A program made the translations under genes and the position numbers. Positions 33,220 to 44,157 of a DNA stretch of 64,000 bases are shown one piece after another. Where the stretch lies: NCBI GenBank assembly GCA_008638375.1, contig CM018047.1, positions 50,972,679 to 51,036,678 on the forward strand, in the 5' to 3' direction. The DNA comes from Nyssa sinensis. Taxonomy: Eukaryota > Streptophyta > Magnoliopsida > Cornales > Nyssaceae. The stretch's first letter is position 1, and each line of letters opens with the position of its first letter. The notes below the pieces were generated by a model, which had not been told where the DNA came from, ran no database searches, and saw only the letters and a list, made by a program, of their open reading frames with translations.

Positions 33220-35240
33220 ATCAATGAGTGCGTGTATAAGAATGTGTATGTGTGTATCTATGAGTGTGCAAATATAAGCATACGTGTATGTGTGGATGTA
33301 CGAGTTACGTGTTTGTGCGTGCATAGAAAGTATTGTATGAATAACCAAAAAGACAAAAAGAAAAAGAAAAAGTATTGTATGTAATTCTGTTTGGTAGCCT
33401 CTCCTGCAGTCCACATTAATCATAATGAGTTCTATTCTTTTTGTCTAAGAATGAAAAAATAAAATAAGAAAAATCCAATATGTAATAATGCTATTCACCT
33501 TCTTTAATCAAATTTCAGAATTAGGCAGCTTGGATGGGAGTTTAGAACAATTAAAATCACAAGCTTTCCCTCTTTTTTTTTGCTGTTGATTTTTTGACAA
33601 ATAATTAAAATTAAAACCTTAACCTCAACTCTTTCTTTTAAATATCATATCAATATGTATAATATAATTATACAGAAATAATTTTTATATTCTAATATTT
33701 TACAACTGACTCCTTCGGCTCTCTACATACTTGATAAAAAAAATTGAAAGTAAATAATAATGGGATGTTTCCAAGAAATATGATTGAAAGTGAAACACAG
33801 AAATGATTTTAAAAGCTTTGTACAATTAAAAACATTTATAGTTATGTGATGTTTATCTAATTAATTTTGAGTAATGCTAGTCTAATTTTTATATTTTAAC
33901 AAAATTATTTATTTTCATGAATTGGTAATATTGTATTAGTTAGATATCATATGATGTCACATCATGATATAATATTCAGTCAATACAAGACTGTCAACTC
34001 ATGAAAATTGATACTTTTGATAGAATTTTTAAATAAACCTAGCATTATTGATTAATTTTTCATTTGTGAAATGGGAGTGTTCACGTACACATTATGAGAT
34101 TAATGTATTTCATATTCGAATGCATATATGATGTTCCCTTCAATTTTTTCAATTAGACTTACTATGGCTTTACTCTTTTGTTTGATCTGCAGTAATATAT
34201 ATATATATATAGCAAAAATATATGCATATATAAATTCTTTTTTTAATGAATAAAATTATTCTTTTTATTTATATTTATTAAAAATATTTTATGCATTGAG
34301 ACAACAGTGTTTTAATAAATATGATGTAAATTTAATATAATATTATTATATCAACGTATAATATATTTTTAATAAAATTTTAAGACAAATGTAGCTTCAC
34401 TTTTTCTGAATCATTATGTGGAGGGCCCCTAGTTGAACCCACCTCATCCAACTCTAGGAGTTAGTTAGAAAATTGATGGGTTGACAGGTTCCATTTATTA
34501 TTGGAAAATTAGTAACTTTTTCTTCAAACAACTTGATGTTGTATGAACTTGAGCACTCCGAAGAGAATTTATTAATGACTCAAGTCATTTATTTGGTAAA
34601 AAGAATAATGCTGAAAGATGACTAAAAAATCATGCTCAAAGCCCTTTATTCCAACAGAAATTGACTATTTATTGATAAAAAGAAATGATCGAAAGTTTTT
34701 AAATAAACCAATTCTAAAAATTAATAACTTTTTTTAAGCAACGAATTTTATTTCATGGTAAATAATTAATTACTCTATTATTTAATAATTTATAAATTTA
34801 CAAAAAATTTCTTTTATAATATTAGATATTAGAATAAAAAATATTAGTGCCATTAAGTCTTTAGTGAGAAAACAGAGAGTATGAGTTTCCTTCAAATTTA
34901 AATTAAGTTTATTGACCTTACAAATTTGCATGCATGTCTCATTTTAATTCTAAAATCATATTGGTGTAATAAAAAAAAGTTCATTAATAAAATTTATGAG
35001 AAATTTAATAGTTATTAGCTAATAATTTTTGAGTTTTTCAAAATTATTAGCTATTAGAAAGTATAGTTACTTTGACACTTTTTTACAACTGTTATGTTTT
35101 TGAATGGAGTAATAATTTGTGTACCAACTGTTTATAGTTTCTTCAGGAATATTCTTGTCTATTTGAAATGAATTTAGAAGTGAAGTCCTATCTTTTTGAG
35201 AGATAAGAAATAGAAAAATAAAATTAAAAAGATAATTATG
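33137..35240. other. AT-rich flank with TA/TG microsatellite, no gene seen
   Basis: A (TA)n(TG)n tract starts at about 33185 and degrades into TG/ATG-rich sequence to about 33330. A second TA run is at 34195-34211. No coding frame above background. Element C begins at 35241; its left target copy is TTATG (35236-35240). Confidence 0.6.
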
Positions 35241-35877
35241 TGATGCTGCACTTTTCGGCTCGCAATAAGTATAGACTCCGTGACCTATAGAACACTCAGA
35301 AAGATGATCAGAGGACCACCGGGTTGGCTCCGGCGGTAGCCGCTCCGATGCTTAAGTAAGTAAAAGAATTGAAAAGACTGTATTGAAAGCCAAAGAATGA
35401 GCATAAAAAATAAGGCGTACCTTTAGGGTTTAATTTATAAGCCGTGGCTTTCCTAAGTTGATTAGGATTCGAAGCCATGAATATAGGGATTTGATCACCG
35501 GAGATTGCAGTTACCTTGCATAGAGATAACCATAGATGCCCTGAATATAGGGATTTGATTACCGGAGATTGCAACTACCTTGCATAGAGATAACCATAGA
35601 TGGAAGTTTCCTTGTTGAAGACTGCTTCCTTGTTGAAGACCGCTTCCTTATTCCCTGCTCGACATCCACTAAGGCGGTGACGAGTTCTGGAGTGTTGGTC
35701 TGGACCCTGTGATCTGTTCTGGATATATATATGTTCGGCCACTTCTGACCTTGTATGATGATCTGGATGCTTGAGTTTTTCGTCATTGGCTGAATGAGAA
35801 TCATGTTGGCTGAGCATAGGTCGGACTGTGGTTACACGTGTCAAGTATTGATTGGCCTGTTCTTTTATGGTATATCA
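35241..35877 (-). repeat. Element C 3' LTR, 637 bp
   Basis: Contains an internal tandem duplication of about 60 bp: TGAATATAGGGATTTGATYACCGG...AACCATAGATG occurs twice (about 35477-35538 and 35541-35602). A smaller duplication of TTCCTTGTTGAAGACYGC follows at about 35607-35645. Both are also in the other LTR, so they predate insertion. A polypurine tract (about 35881-35893 on the minus strand) lies next to it. Confidence 0.95.
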
Positions 35878-36111
35878 GTTACTCCCCCCCCCCAAGTCCT
35901 AGTTTGATGCTAGCAAGCAACTAGGGCTAAGCCTTTTTCGGAGAGTCATGTGTCTTGTCCGTTCGCCTTCCAAGGCTTTTATTGCGCAGCCGGAGATTAG
36001 GTCTTTTCAAGGTCATCATTGTACTGGGCTGATAGTCGGGTTTCTCGAAATCATCATTGTTCCGAACCGTCATGACGTTTGGGATTGGTGGGTCCCTTTT
36101 GATATTGTGCT

Positions 36112-36120
36112 TATAAATAC
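36112..36120 (+). promoter_or_regulatory. TATA box of element C aORF1
   Basis: TATAAATAC, about 170 bp before the start codon at 36289, in the place of the TATATAAAG boxes of A and B. Confidence 0.55.
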
Positions 36121-36288
36121 GGGATGAGATTTTGGAATGACCTTTCTCCCGTCATTTTCACTGTGCTAGGAGATTTCATTCGCCATTGTTGGTTCGTGTG
36201 ACCTTGAAGAATACTGATTCCCTGAATTAGAATAGGTTCGACTGATTTTTCCTTTTCTCTTGCTTCTTTCTTCTTAAGTCCGGGAATA

Positions 36289-38207
36289 ATGTCTGCTCTT
36301 CCTGAATCCCCAATTGTAAATGAGGGAGTGGGAAATCCTCTTGAGATGGCTGTACCGTCTTCTGTGGAAGATGTGGGTAATCCTGCTCCCGAAGTTATTG
36401 GGGAGATGCCTGTTGATCCTCCCTCTAGTCCTGGAGTTAGGATAGTTGATGCTTTTGAGGAGCCCCGAGACAGGGCTAGGGAGACCTCTGGAAGGTCTTC
36501 CCGTAGAGAAGAGGGTGAGAGTGCTGTCACTCAGAGCCTTCTGGATGAATGGAGGGTGAAATTTAAATTTCCCACGAATGTGACCTGCAGAGTGCCAGGC
36601 TCCATGGATCGTCCCCATAATGTTGAAGCCAGGGAGATTTGTGTTTACCTTGCCTGGTTTGAAATGGGCTTGAGACTCCCATTGCCGGATTTAGTCAGGC
36701 AGTTCTTTTGTTGGTTCAAGCTCTGTCCTGCCGACCTGAATCTCAATAGCTGGCTGCAGCTTCTAGGGTTTGTGGTGTTAGGACACCTGAACAAGGTGGA
36801 TGTGTCTCTGGACTTGATCCGTAGCAATATGGATCTGAAGTTCAAGCAAGCAGAGGGCCTTTTCTATATGTCCTTTGAGAAGGGATTCCGACCTCTGACC
36901 TCTGTTCCTACTTCCAACAAGACGTGGAAGAAGTGGTACTTCTTCTTCGGAGGAGGATGGGAGCATGAAGGCTTTCAGGATGGAGAGGCCTCGTCGTTCC
37001 CTCGTGTTACGGGTCATAGGGGTGAGGCTTATTCTTTTAGACTTTCTTTTAGCCTTGTTATGCCTTCCGAACTGATAAGCTGATATGTCTTTCCTTACTT
37101 GTGTGCAGATAAGAGTGTTTGGAAGAGGCCCGACTTTACTGAAGCACTGCGGGATCAGTACCGAGCACTGCTTTTGACTCCTGACCGGGCTCATTCTGTC
37201 ATTATAACTCCAGCAAACTTGATGGCTGCCCGTAATGTAGAGCTTAAGAAGAGGTTGACGTCGAGATGGGCTGTGCCGGATGCCCCAGTGGCGGGGGAGT
37301 CTTCCTCCCGAGCTGAGCCTGATGCCCCTCTTGAAGTAAAGAGGAGGAGGTTGATTTCTGGCTCTCTTGAGCTGGCTCCTGCCGAGGCTGAGAAGGAGGC
37401 TGAACCTACCGTCCCTGTTTCAGCTGCTCCTCCTGCCTCTTCTGGTCCGAGTAGGAGGGCTAAGAAGGGGAAGGCACCTGCTGCATCATCCGAGCCGTTT
37501 AATGAGCCGGACTATCAGATTTTCAAGAGGGCGTTTGATCAAATATTAGCTCATGGCCCGCACCGATACAGAGGGGATGACCCCTCCAAGCTGATGACTG
37601 AGATGATGAATCTCCAGATGAAGGTAGCTTCTGAAGCTTTTTCTTGACTTTTCTGTTTGTCTGTTCGTTTAATCTAACTCGTCTGTCTTGCTTTACGTAG
37701 AGTATGCATAGCTTGGCTGCTCTGATGGTGACCCCCATGGGCCTTGAGGAGGCCGAGAAGCTGCGGGCTGAAGTGGAACAGATGAGGGTGAAGCTTGGGA
37801 CAGCCCGATCCAAAATTCAGAGCATTGAGGAGGATCTGAAGGAAGCTACCACCAACCTTACCGTGGCAGAGTCTGAGAGGGACATAAATGCTCAGAAGGT
37901 TGAGGGGCTTGAGGTGGAGTTGGTTAATCTCCGGAGTTCCTTCGATCAGAAGGTTCAGGAGGCGACTGATCATGCCCGGGCTGAGACTGAGATGATATTA
38001 AAAGATGAAGTTGACCAGATGGGTGATGAGCTAATCCTGTTTGGTTTTGAAAGCTTCCGAACTAGATTCCAGATTCAGTTCCCGGGCTTTGACGTTTCAT
38101 CAATTGTTCCCCCTGAACCTGCCTCATCTCGTCCTGATCCAGATAAGACGGCTGGGGCCCGTGCCCTTAACTTGGAAGAGGACGCAGGCCCTTCTGGGAA
38201 GTCTTGA
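36289..38207 (+). CDS. Element C aORF1: intact spliced antisense gene, 584 residues
   Basis: Three exons, 36289-37021, 37109-37623 and 37701-38207, with GT-AG introns of 87 and 77 bp; phases match and the total is 585 codons including the stop. Order: acidic/proline-rich start with PPSSPGVRIVDAFEEP (about 45-60), a helical core EICVYLAWFEMGLRLPLPDLVRQ...FFCWFKLCPADLNLNSW and SNKTWKKWYFFFGGGW, a SVWKRPDFTEALRDQY segment after intron 1, a basic KRRR and RRAKKGK linker, then a long coiled coil (about 425-525) and FPGFDVSSIVPPEP. The core resembles the plant family called 'putative gypsy type transposon' (Transposase_28). AATAAA follows at 38274-38279. Tat-type elements in other plants also carry antisense frames here. 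The function is unknown; DNA, RNA or Gag binding are all only guesses. Confidence 0.75.
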
Positions 38208-38273
38208 GGCTCTATGGGTTTTTATTTCCTTTTTGTTTTTGCTATTTGATGTAATGGGCGTATATTTCCGATC

Positions 38274-38279
38274 AATAAA
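38274..38279 (+). terminator. Polyadenylation signal of element C aORF1
   Basis: AATAAA in GATCAATAAAATTATTTT, 67 bp after the aORF1 stop codon. Confidence 0.55.
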
Positions 38280-38924
38280 ATTATTTTTCCTTCAAATTCT
38301 TCTTATGTTCTTCCCTTCTGTGTAAGTGTGGCTGCTCTGGGTCTTTTGCATGCTAGATCAACTGTTCAGCAGTCAATAGTCGCTTTTCCGAGCTTCGATA
38401 CTGGTTACTGAATGAGGGATGTAGATTAATTTCAACTGCCTCATTATAATAAGACAAGAAAGTAAATATAATCAAATAGATAGAGCCTGATAGAATGGGA
38501 GTAGACTCCTGTAGATCTCTTAAGGTAGACTGTTCTGAATCAAGAGCTTGTGAAGACAACTAGGCAGCTTTGTGCTTGTCGTTATGATGCTCGGTATGCT
38601 GAGTACTCAGGATCGGGATATATCCAAGTTGTTTGGGCTTTGTGATATGACTTGGCTTGTCATAAAAATAGTCAAGACTAGAAGATCTGAATCTTGAATA
38701 GGGGGTCTGTATAATTAGACTTTGTTCCCCTTTCTGCCAATTCGGGCGCTTTAGTGCCGGACTGCGGTTTCTGTTTAGAGGGTTCCGTACCCTGTCTCTT
38801 GGTATATCGAAGAGGCATATTTAATGCGCCATTTATTTATTCGACCGTCGTTTAGGATTTCGAGGCCACTCTCTTTTTCACCGTTGTGACGGTTCAGTTG
38901 GGCGTCTTTTGGACTTCAAAGGTC

Positions 38925-38933
38925 TATATAAAT
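38925..38933 (+). promoter_or_regulatory. TATA box of element C aORF2
   Basis: TATATAAAT preceded by GGTC. It overlaps an upstream in-frame ATG at 38932, so that ATG is unlikely to be the start. Confidence 0.6.
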
Positions 38934-39033
38934 GGAAATGAAGGCATACGGTTGCGTTCATCTTTTTGATTTCAAATTGTCCCCTTGTGAGAAAGGCTTC
39001 ATATGCTGTCGGAGTTTTGCCACTTGCCCGGAG

Positions 39034-39354
39034 ATGATGGGTGATTCCTTACCTGAGTTAGGAGCGATTAAACTGTGGCCGAGAGTTAACCTTTCCCTTT
39101 TTTCAGTCTCCAAGGAAGGATTGAAGGAAGTACAAGTCTTCTTGTCTCCTCTGGCATCCGGTCGAGATTCCTCCGATTGGTGGTGGCCCTTCCTTAATTC
39201 AACCGAGGCCTGGAGCGTCAGTGATGTAGACGCAAGTGGGGTGCCTCCTCTTCTTCATGCCTTGTCTCAATTTGGCTGGGGTGAAACAGACGGTGTGAAG
39301 AAGAAGATTGAAGGTCCCCTGAAACCGAGAGCCCTCATCCTCCGTTGGTTGTGA
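39034..39354 (+). CDS. Element C aORF2, about 106-residue antisense protein of unknown function
   Basis: Start taken at MMGDSLPELGAIKLW, just over 100 bp beyond the TATA box and matching the conserved start region of A (3397) and B. It shares with them ELGAIKLWPRV...SVSKEGL, LSPLASGRDSS, a WWWPFLNSTEAWS segment and an acidic SDVDASGVPPLL segment. The frame stays open to a stop at 39352-39354. AATAAA is at 39609-39614. Nothing identifies a function; the repeated tryptophans are the most distinctive trait. Confidence 0.6.
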   Translation: MMGDSLPELGAIKLWPRVNLSLFSVSKEGLKEVQVFLSPLASGRDSSDWWWPFLNSTEAWSVSDVDASGVPPLLHALSQFGWGETDGVKKKIEGPLKPRALILRWL

Positions 39355-39608
39355 GACCAGTGATAGTGATGATGAAATGGCCTGGGCGTTTCTTGATGCA
39401 GACTGGGGTTCAGGGTCCCTTCCTTTCAAATGGAGCCGGTGGCAGCGGCAATGGAAGTTGTGGTTCCTGTGCCCCTTTATCATCCCGTGAAGAGAAGCCC
39501 CTATATAGAGAATTGTATCTTCTTGTAATCGCTTCTGTAATAGATTCTGTAATGGCTTCTGTAATAGATTCTATAATGGCTTCTATAATAGATTCTGTAA
39601 ATCTTATA

Positions 39609-39614
39609 AATAAA
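39609..39614 (+). terminator. Polyadenylation signal of element C aORF2
   Basis: AATAAA followed by ATTGAGTCTC; the same context as 4005-4010 in element A. Just before it (about 39520-39600) are short repeats of TTCTRTAATRGATTCTGTAA. Confidence 0.55.
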
Positions 39615-39904
39615 ATTGAGTCTCTTTTTCTCAGATCTGATGTCTTCTGTATTCAAATGTGCTTTTCTGTAGTTAAAACACTTCCTTGTACATTTCTGGA
39701 TGTTCTTGGGAATAAAGGAACTTAGAAAAGTGCTTGAATCAAAGTACTTTGCTCCGGATCGGTACCATAGTACTTGTTGCTTGTTTGACAGATGAGCCAA
39801 ATAACATAAATACCAAATCTGATATGTCCCGATCTAAGAAACTTTAGTTTGTAGATGTTCGGAACTTCTATTTTTGGATGGACTAGATCGTAGAGTTTGC
39901 CAAT

Positions 39905-40790
39905 CGAAGACGGACCAGGCTCGGAAGGCCTGTGCATTAGAGTGGTCCAGGCTCTGGAGGCCTGTATATTCGAGAAATAGACCAAGTATTTAAGACCTGT
40001 ATACTATGGACCAAGCTCTGAAGGCCTGTGCATTGCAGATGGACCAAGTGTTGAAACTTGTACATTTATGGACCAGGCTCTGGAGGTCTGTGCGTTAATA
40101 AATGGACCGAGTATAAGCTCGTACACTATGGACCAGGCTCTGGAGGCCTATGGATTAATAGATAGACCGAGTATAAGCTCGTACATTATGGACCAGGCTC
40201 TGGAGGCCTGTGCATTAATAGATGGACCGAGTAAAAGCTCGTACATTATGGACCAGGCTCTGGAGGCCTGTGCATTAATAGATGGACCGAGTATAAGCTC
40301 GTACATTATGGACCAGGCTCTGGAGGCCTGTGCATTAATAGATGGACCAAGTCCTAAGACTTGTGCATTAATAGATGGACCAGGCTCTGGAGACCTGTGC
40401 ATTAATAGATGGACCAAGTCCTAAGACTAGTGCATTAATAGATGGACCAGGCTCTGGAGGCCTGTGCATTAATAGATGGACCAAGTAAAAACTCGTACAT
40501 TATGGACCAGGCTCTGGAGGCCTGTGCATTAATAAATGGACCAAGTCCTAAGACTTGTGCATTAATAGATAGACCAGGCTCTGGAGGCCTGTGCATTAAT
40601 AGATGCACCGAGTAAAAACTCGTACATTATGGACCAGGCTCTGGAGGCCTGTGCATTAATAGATGGACCAAATCCTAAGACTTGTGCATTAATAGATGGA
40701 CCAGGCTCTGGAGGCCTGTGCATTAATAGATAGACCGAGTAAAAACCCGTACATTATGGACCAGGCTCTAGAGGCCTGTGCATTAATAGA
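39905..40790 (+). repeat. Element C hairpin minisatellite, about 60-bp dimer units
   Basis: About 13 units. The CAGGC-TCTGGAG-GCCTG half-unit alternates with a second half-unit that is either CAAGT-CCTAAG-ACTTG or CGAG-TATAAG-CTCG / CGAG-TAAAAG-CTCG. In the last two the A:T pair of the stem became G:C on both arms. The array ends about 30 bp from the pol stop codon (40825, minus strand). Confidence 0.93.
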
Positions 40791-40824
40791 TGAACACTCT
40801 ATGGAAGTAAAAGAAATAACTCTA

Positions 40825-41919
40825 CTAATAATACTTCCGTAAGTGTTCTACGTTCCATGGCCTAGGAACGAGTTTCCCAGTCATGTCTTCAAGCCAGTAG
40901 GTGGTAGGCCGAACGACCTTTGTTACTTTGTAGGGTCCTTCCCAGTTTGGTGACAACTTTCCCATGGTGGGATCCTTGGTGTTTTGAAAGACTCTTCTTA
41001 AGACGAAGTCTCCAACTTGAAAGTTGACTGTCTTGAGTCCTACCTTGGATTTGTTGACCATTCTTTGTTGATAAGCTTCCATCCTGATGCTGGCCTGATC
41101 CCTTTTCTCTTCGAGTAAATCCAAGTTTTCCATCAGCTGCTGATCATTGGATTCCTGCTCAAAGGCCTCAGTCCTCAGAGTTGGCATACCGATCTCAACC
41201 GGAATTACTGCTTCTGTTCCATAGGCTAGTGAGAAGGGAGTTTCAGAGGTGGGAGTTCTTCTGGTTGTTCTGTAGGCCCAAAGGACTCCAGGGAATTCTT
41301 CTGCCCACTTCCCTTTGGCCTGTTCCAACCTTTTCTTTAACCCATCAAGGATCGTTCGGTTAGTGACCTCTGCTTGCCCATTTGCTTGCGGATGGCCTGG
41401 AGAGGCAAAGTGCTGCCTGATGTTGAGATTTTCACAAAATGCCTTGAAGCCTTTACCAGTGAATTGAGTCCCATTGTCCGAGATAATTACACGTGGTATG
41501 CCAAACCTGCACACAATGTTCTTCCAGGTGAAGCTTTCGACTTCCTTTTCTGTGATATGTGTTAAGGGCTCGGCTTCGGCCCATTTAGAGAAATAGTCGA
41601 TGGCCACCAAGAGATACTTCCTGTTTGGAGGTGCCCGTGGTAATGGGCCCACAATGTCCATTCCCCATTGAGCAAAGGGCCAAGGACTAGGAATCGGGAT
41701 AAGCTCGTGCTGAGGCTGATGTTGGTACGGGGCAAATCTCTGGCATTTGTCGCACTTCCGAACATATTCCTTAGCCTGTTTCAGCATGCCGGGCCAGTAG
41801 TAGCCCTGCGATAGAGCTCGGTGGGCTATAGTTCTGCCCCCATTATGGTTCCCGCAAATTCCCTCATGTATTTCAGCTAAGACATACTGTGAATCGTCTG
41901 GAGCTAAGCATTTTAACAA
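40825..41919 (-). CDS. Element C integrase, open over 364 codons
   Basis: Zinc-binding HHCC domain HEGICGNHNGGRTIAHRAL...CDKCQRF, then core WGMDIVGPLPRAPPNRKYLLV, IISDNGTQFTGKGFKAF and HPQANGQAEVTNRTILDGL with the D, D, E catalytic residues, then a C-terminal GDFVLRRVF...YKVTKVVRP fold. It ends naturally at 40825 (EHLRKYY-stop). It would normally be cut from the Pol polyprotein; the preceding part of Pol has stops, so this copy is unlikely to be made in the usual way. Confidence 0.88.
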   Translation of the reverse strand: MLKCLAPDDSQYVLAEIHEGICGNHNGGRTIAHRALSQGYYWPGMLKQAKEYVRKCDKCQRFAPYQHQPQHELIPIPSPWPFAQWGMDIVGPLPRAPPNRKYLLVAIDYFSKWAEAEPLTHITEKEVESFTWKNIVCRFGIPRVIISDNGTQFTGKGFKAFCENLNIRQHFASPGHPQANGQAEVTNRTILDGLKKRLEQAKGKWAEEFPGVLWAYRTTRRTPTSETPFSLAYGTEAVIPVEIGMPTLRTEAFEQESNDQQLMENLDLLEEKRDQASIRMEAYQQRMVNKSKVGLKTVNFQVGDFVLRRVFQNTKDPTMGKLSPNWEGPYKVTKVVRPTTYWLEDMTGKLVPRPWNVEHLRKYY

Positions 41920-42567
41920 AGGTTGAGAATACGACCTTCTGTAAAGCTTGTTGTTCAGGATCAGGTACCGAGCCGCTCTGATTCAGATTCTCCTGGCCTT
42001 GTTTTTGTCCTCTGGGAGGAGCCCGGATCTTAGATACTGGAGGATTGGGGTCATCCAGTTCTAGGGCTGTTCATCAATTGGAGCAACTCGTGTTTCCTCA
42101 ATGCTGGATCCTGACTGAAAGGAGATTTTAATTGTGGAGTCTGCTTCAGTCTTGAGGCGAGAGGCCATGTTAGCCAGAGCATTTGCTCTGCAATTCTGGT
42201 TTCTCTTAATTTTCTGGATAGTAAATGTCTGGAAGGAGTGCTTTAAGTGGTTTACCAGTTCGGAGTATCAGAGCATCCTATCATCTTTAATGGCGAATTC
42301 TCCCAAGACTTGGCTTACTACCAGTTGGGAGTCAGAGAAGACATCGAGGTTCTGAGCCTCACATTCCAAGGCGAGCTTCATGCCCAAGATTAGGGCTTCA
42401 TATTCGGCTTCATTATTAGAAGCTTTGAACCCGAGACTGACTGTTTTTTCTGACGTGAGCCCGTCAGGGGACTGTAGTACCAGGCCTACCTCTGATCCTT
42501 GATCGGTTGACGATCCATCAATGTACAGCAGCCAGGTTCCCGAAGTCTCGATGACTTGTGCTTTGTT
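41920..42567 (-). pseudogene. Element C archaeal-like RNase H domain and linker, with stops
   Basis: Holds LLYIDGSSTDQGSEVGLVLQ, NNEAEYEALILGMKLALE and SDSQLVVSQVLGEF, so the acidic active site is present. Premature stops include TAG near 42569 (CAA in A), TGA near 42269 (CGG in A), TAG near 42061 (CAG in A) and TGA near 41980 (CGA in A). The stop in each case can be explained by transitions. Confidence 0.83.
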
Positions 42568-44157
42568 CTAAAGTGCCGGGGTGAACTCAGCTACGAAGTC
42601 AGCTAAGGCCTGCCCTTTGATGGAGTTTCGGGGTACATATGCTATGTCGAACTCCCCTAGCTCCACAGACCACTTTACCAATCTTCCCGATACTTCAGGT
42701 TTCCTCAGTATTGACTTCAGGGGATAGGCAGTTGGGATCTCGATTGGATGGGCCTGGAAATAAGGTCGAAGCTTTCGAGCTGATATGACCAAGGCATAGG
42801 CCAGTTTCTCTACCTCTGGGTATCTTTTCTCCGTGTCGAGTAGTGCTCTACTGACGTAAAATATAGGCCTCTGTACTCCTCTGTCCTGCCTGATCAGTGC
42901 GGAACTGACCGCGTTTTCGGAGACTGCAAGGTACAGGAGTAACTTTTCTCCTTGTACTAGTTTTGACAGGAGCTCTGGAGAGGTTAGATACTCCTTTAGT
43001 TCTTGAAAGGACTGCTCGCATTCTTCTGTCCACTGCAAAGTCTTGCTGCCCTTCAGAGCTTTGAAAAAAGGTAGGCAGCGATCGGTGGATTTGGATATAA
43101 ACTTGCTCAGTGCGGCAATTCTGCCATTCAGTGCCTGAATCTCCTTTCTGGTCTTTGGTGACTTCAGTCCAATCAGGGCTTGGATCTGAGTGGGGTCAGC
43201 TTCGATGCCTCTTTGAGAGACGATGTGCCCCAAGAATTTTCCCTTTGTAACTCCGAAGGTACATTTCGAGGGGTTGAGCTTCATTCTGTGTTGTCTGAGG
43301 ATATCGAAGGTCTGGGCCAAGTGTTGGAGGTGGCTGCCTTTCTGAAGGCTCTTTACCAGCATGTCGTCGATGTATACCTCCATGGTGCTTCCGAGCAGTG
43401 GGCTGAACATCTTGTTCACCAACCGCTGATAAGTGGCTCCAGCATTCTTCAAACCGAAAGGCATCACTCTGTAGTAGTAGAGTCCTCTTTCGATTATGAA
43501 GGCAGTCTTCTCTTGATCTGGAGGGTACATCTGGATTTGGTTGTATCCAGAGTAGGCGTCCATGAAACTCATAAGCTCGTGCCCTGCAGTGGCATCAACT
43601 AGTTGATCTATTCTTGACAGTGGAAAGCTGTCCTTGGGACACGCTTTGTTGAGGTCTGTATAGTCAACACAGACTCTCCATTTGCCGTTCATCTTTTTCA
43701 CAAGCACGGTGTTGGCTAGCCACTCGGGATAGAAAACTTCCCATATCATACTGGCGTCCAGCAGCCTCTGGACTTCTTCGTTTATAATCCGATGCCGTTC
43801 AAGAGCAATCGGCCTTCTCTTCTGTCTGACTGGCGGGTGATCCGGATCTACCATCAGTTTGTGAGTTATTAGATTAGGATCTATTCCCTCCATGTCCCTG
43901 GTCTCCCAAGCAAAGATAGAGAGGTTGTTTTTCAAAAACCTGACTATCTTTTCTTGCTCGGTGTGTGTAAGGTCTGGGCCGATGTACAGATAACGCCCCT
44001 CTGCTTCTGAACTGACCAGTACTTTAATGGGCTCACCAACAGGTTTGGCTCGGCTGTCGCGTCCCCTTGGGCTTAGGGGTTCTTCAATGCCGGATGGGCA
44101 ATCCTCCACCTCGGGAGAGTGAGTGAGTACCAGATCTGCACAGTCCCGAGTGTGCTG
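42568..44157 (-). pseudogene. Element C reverse transcriptase and Gypsy RNase H, open for 513 codons
   Basis: From SGIEEPLSPRGRDSRAKP the frame is open to 42568. RT motifs: KWRVCVDYTDLNKACPKDSFPL, FMDAYSGYNQI, YYYRVMPFGLKNAGATYQ, MEVYIDDMLVKS (YIDD at 43363-43374), FLGHIVSQRGIEADP. Then the connection and RNase H: QRPIFYVSRALLDTEKRYPEVEKLA, AYVPRNSIKGQALADFVAEF. All catalytic residues I can check are present. It is called a pseudogene because Pol as a whole is interrupted downstream and Gag upstream. Confidence 0.88.

Noticed and set aside
38932..39033. In-frame N-terminal extension of element C aORF2
   Set aside because: The upstream ATG overlaps the TATA box and the extension is not shared with A or B.
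39905..40790. Array of short palindromic repeats looking like a CRISPR locus
   Set aside because: Units follow each other without unique spacers, lie in a plant retrotransposon, and there are no cas genes.
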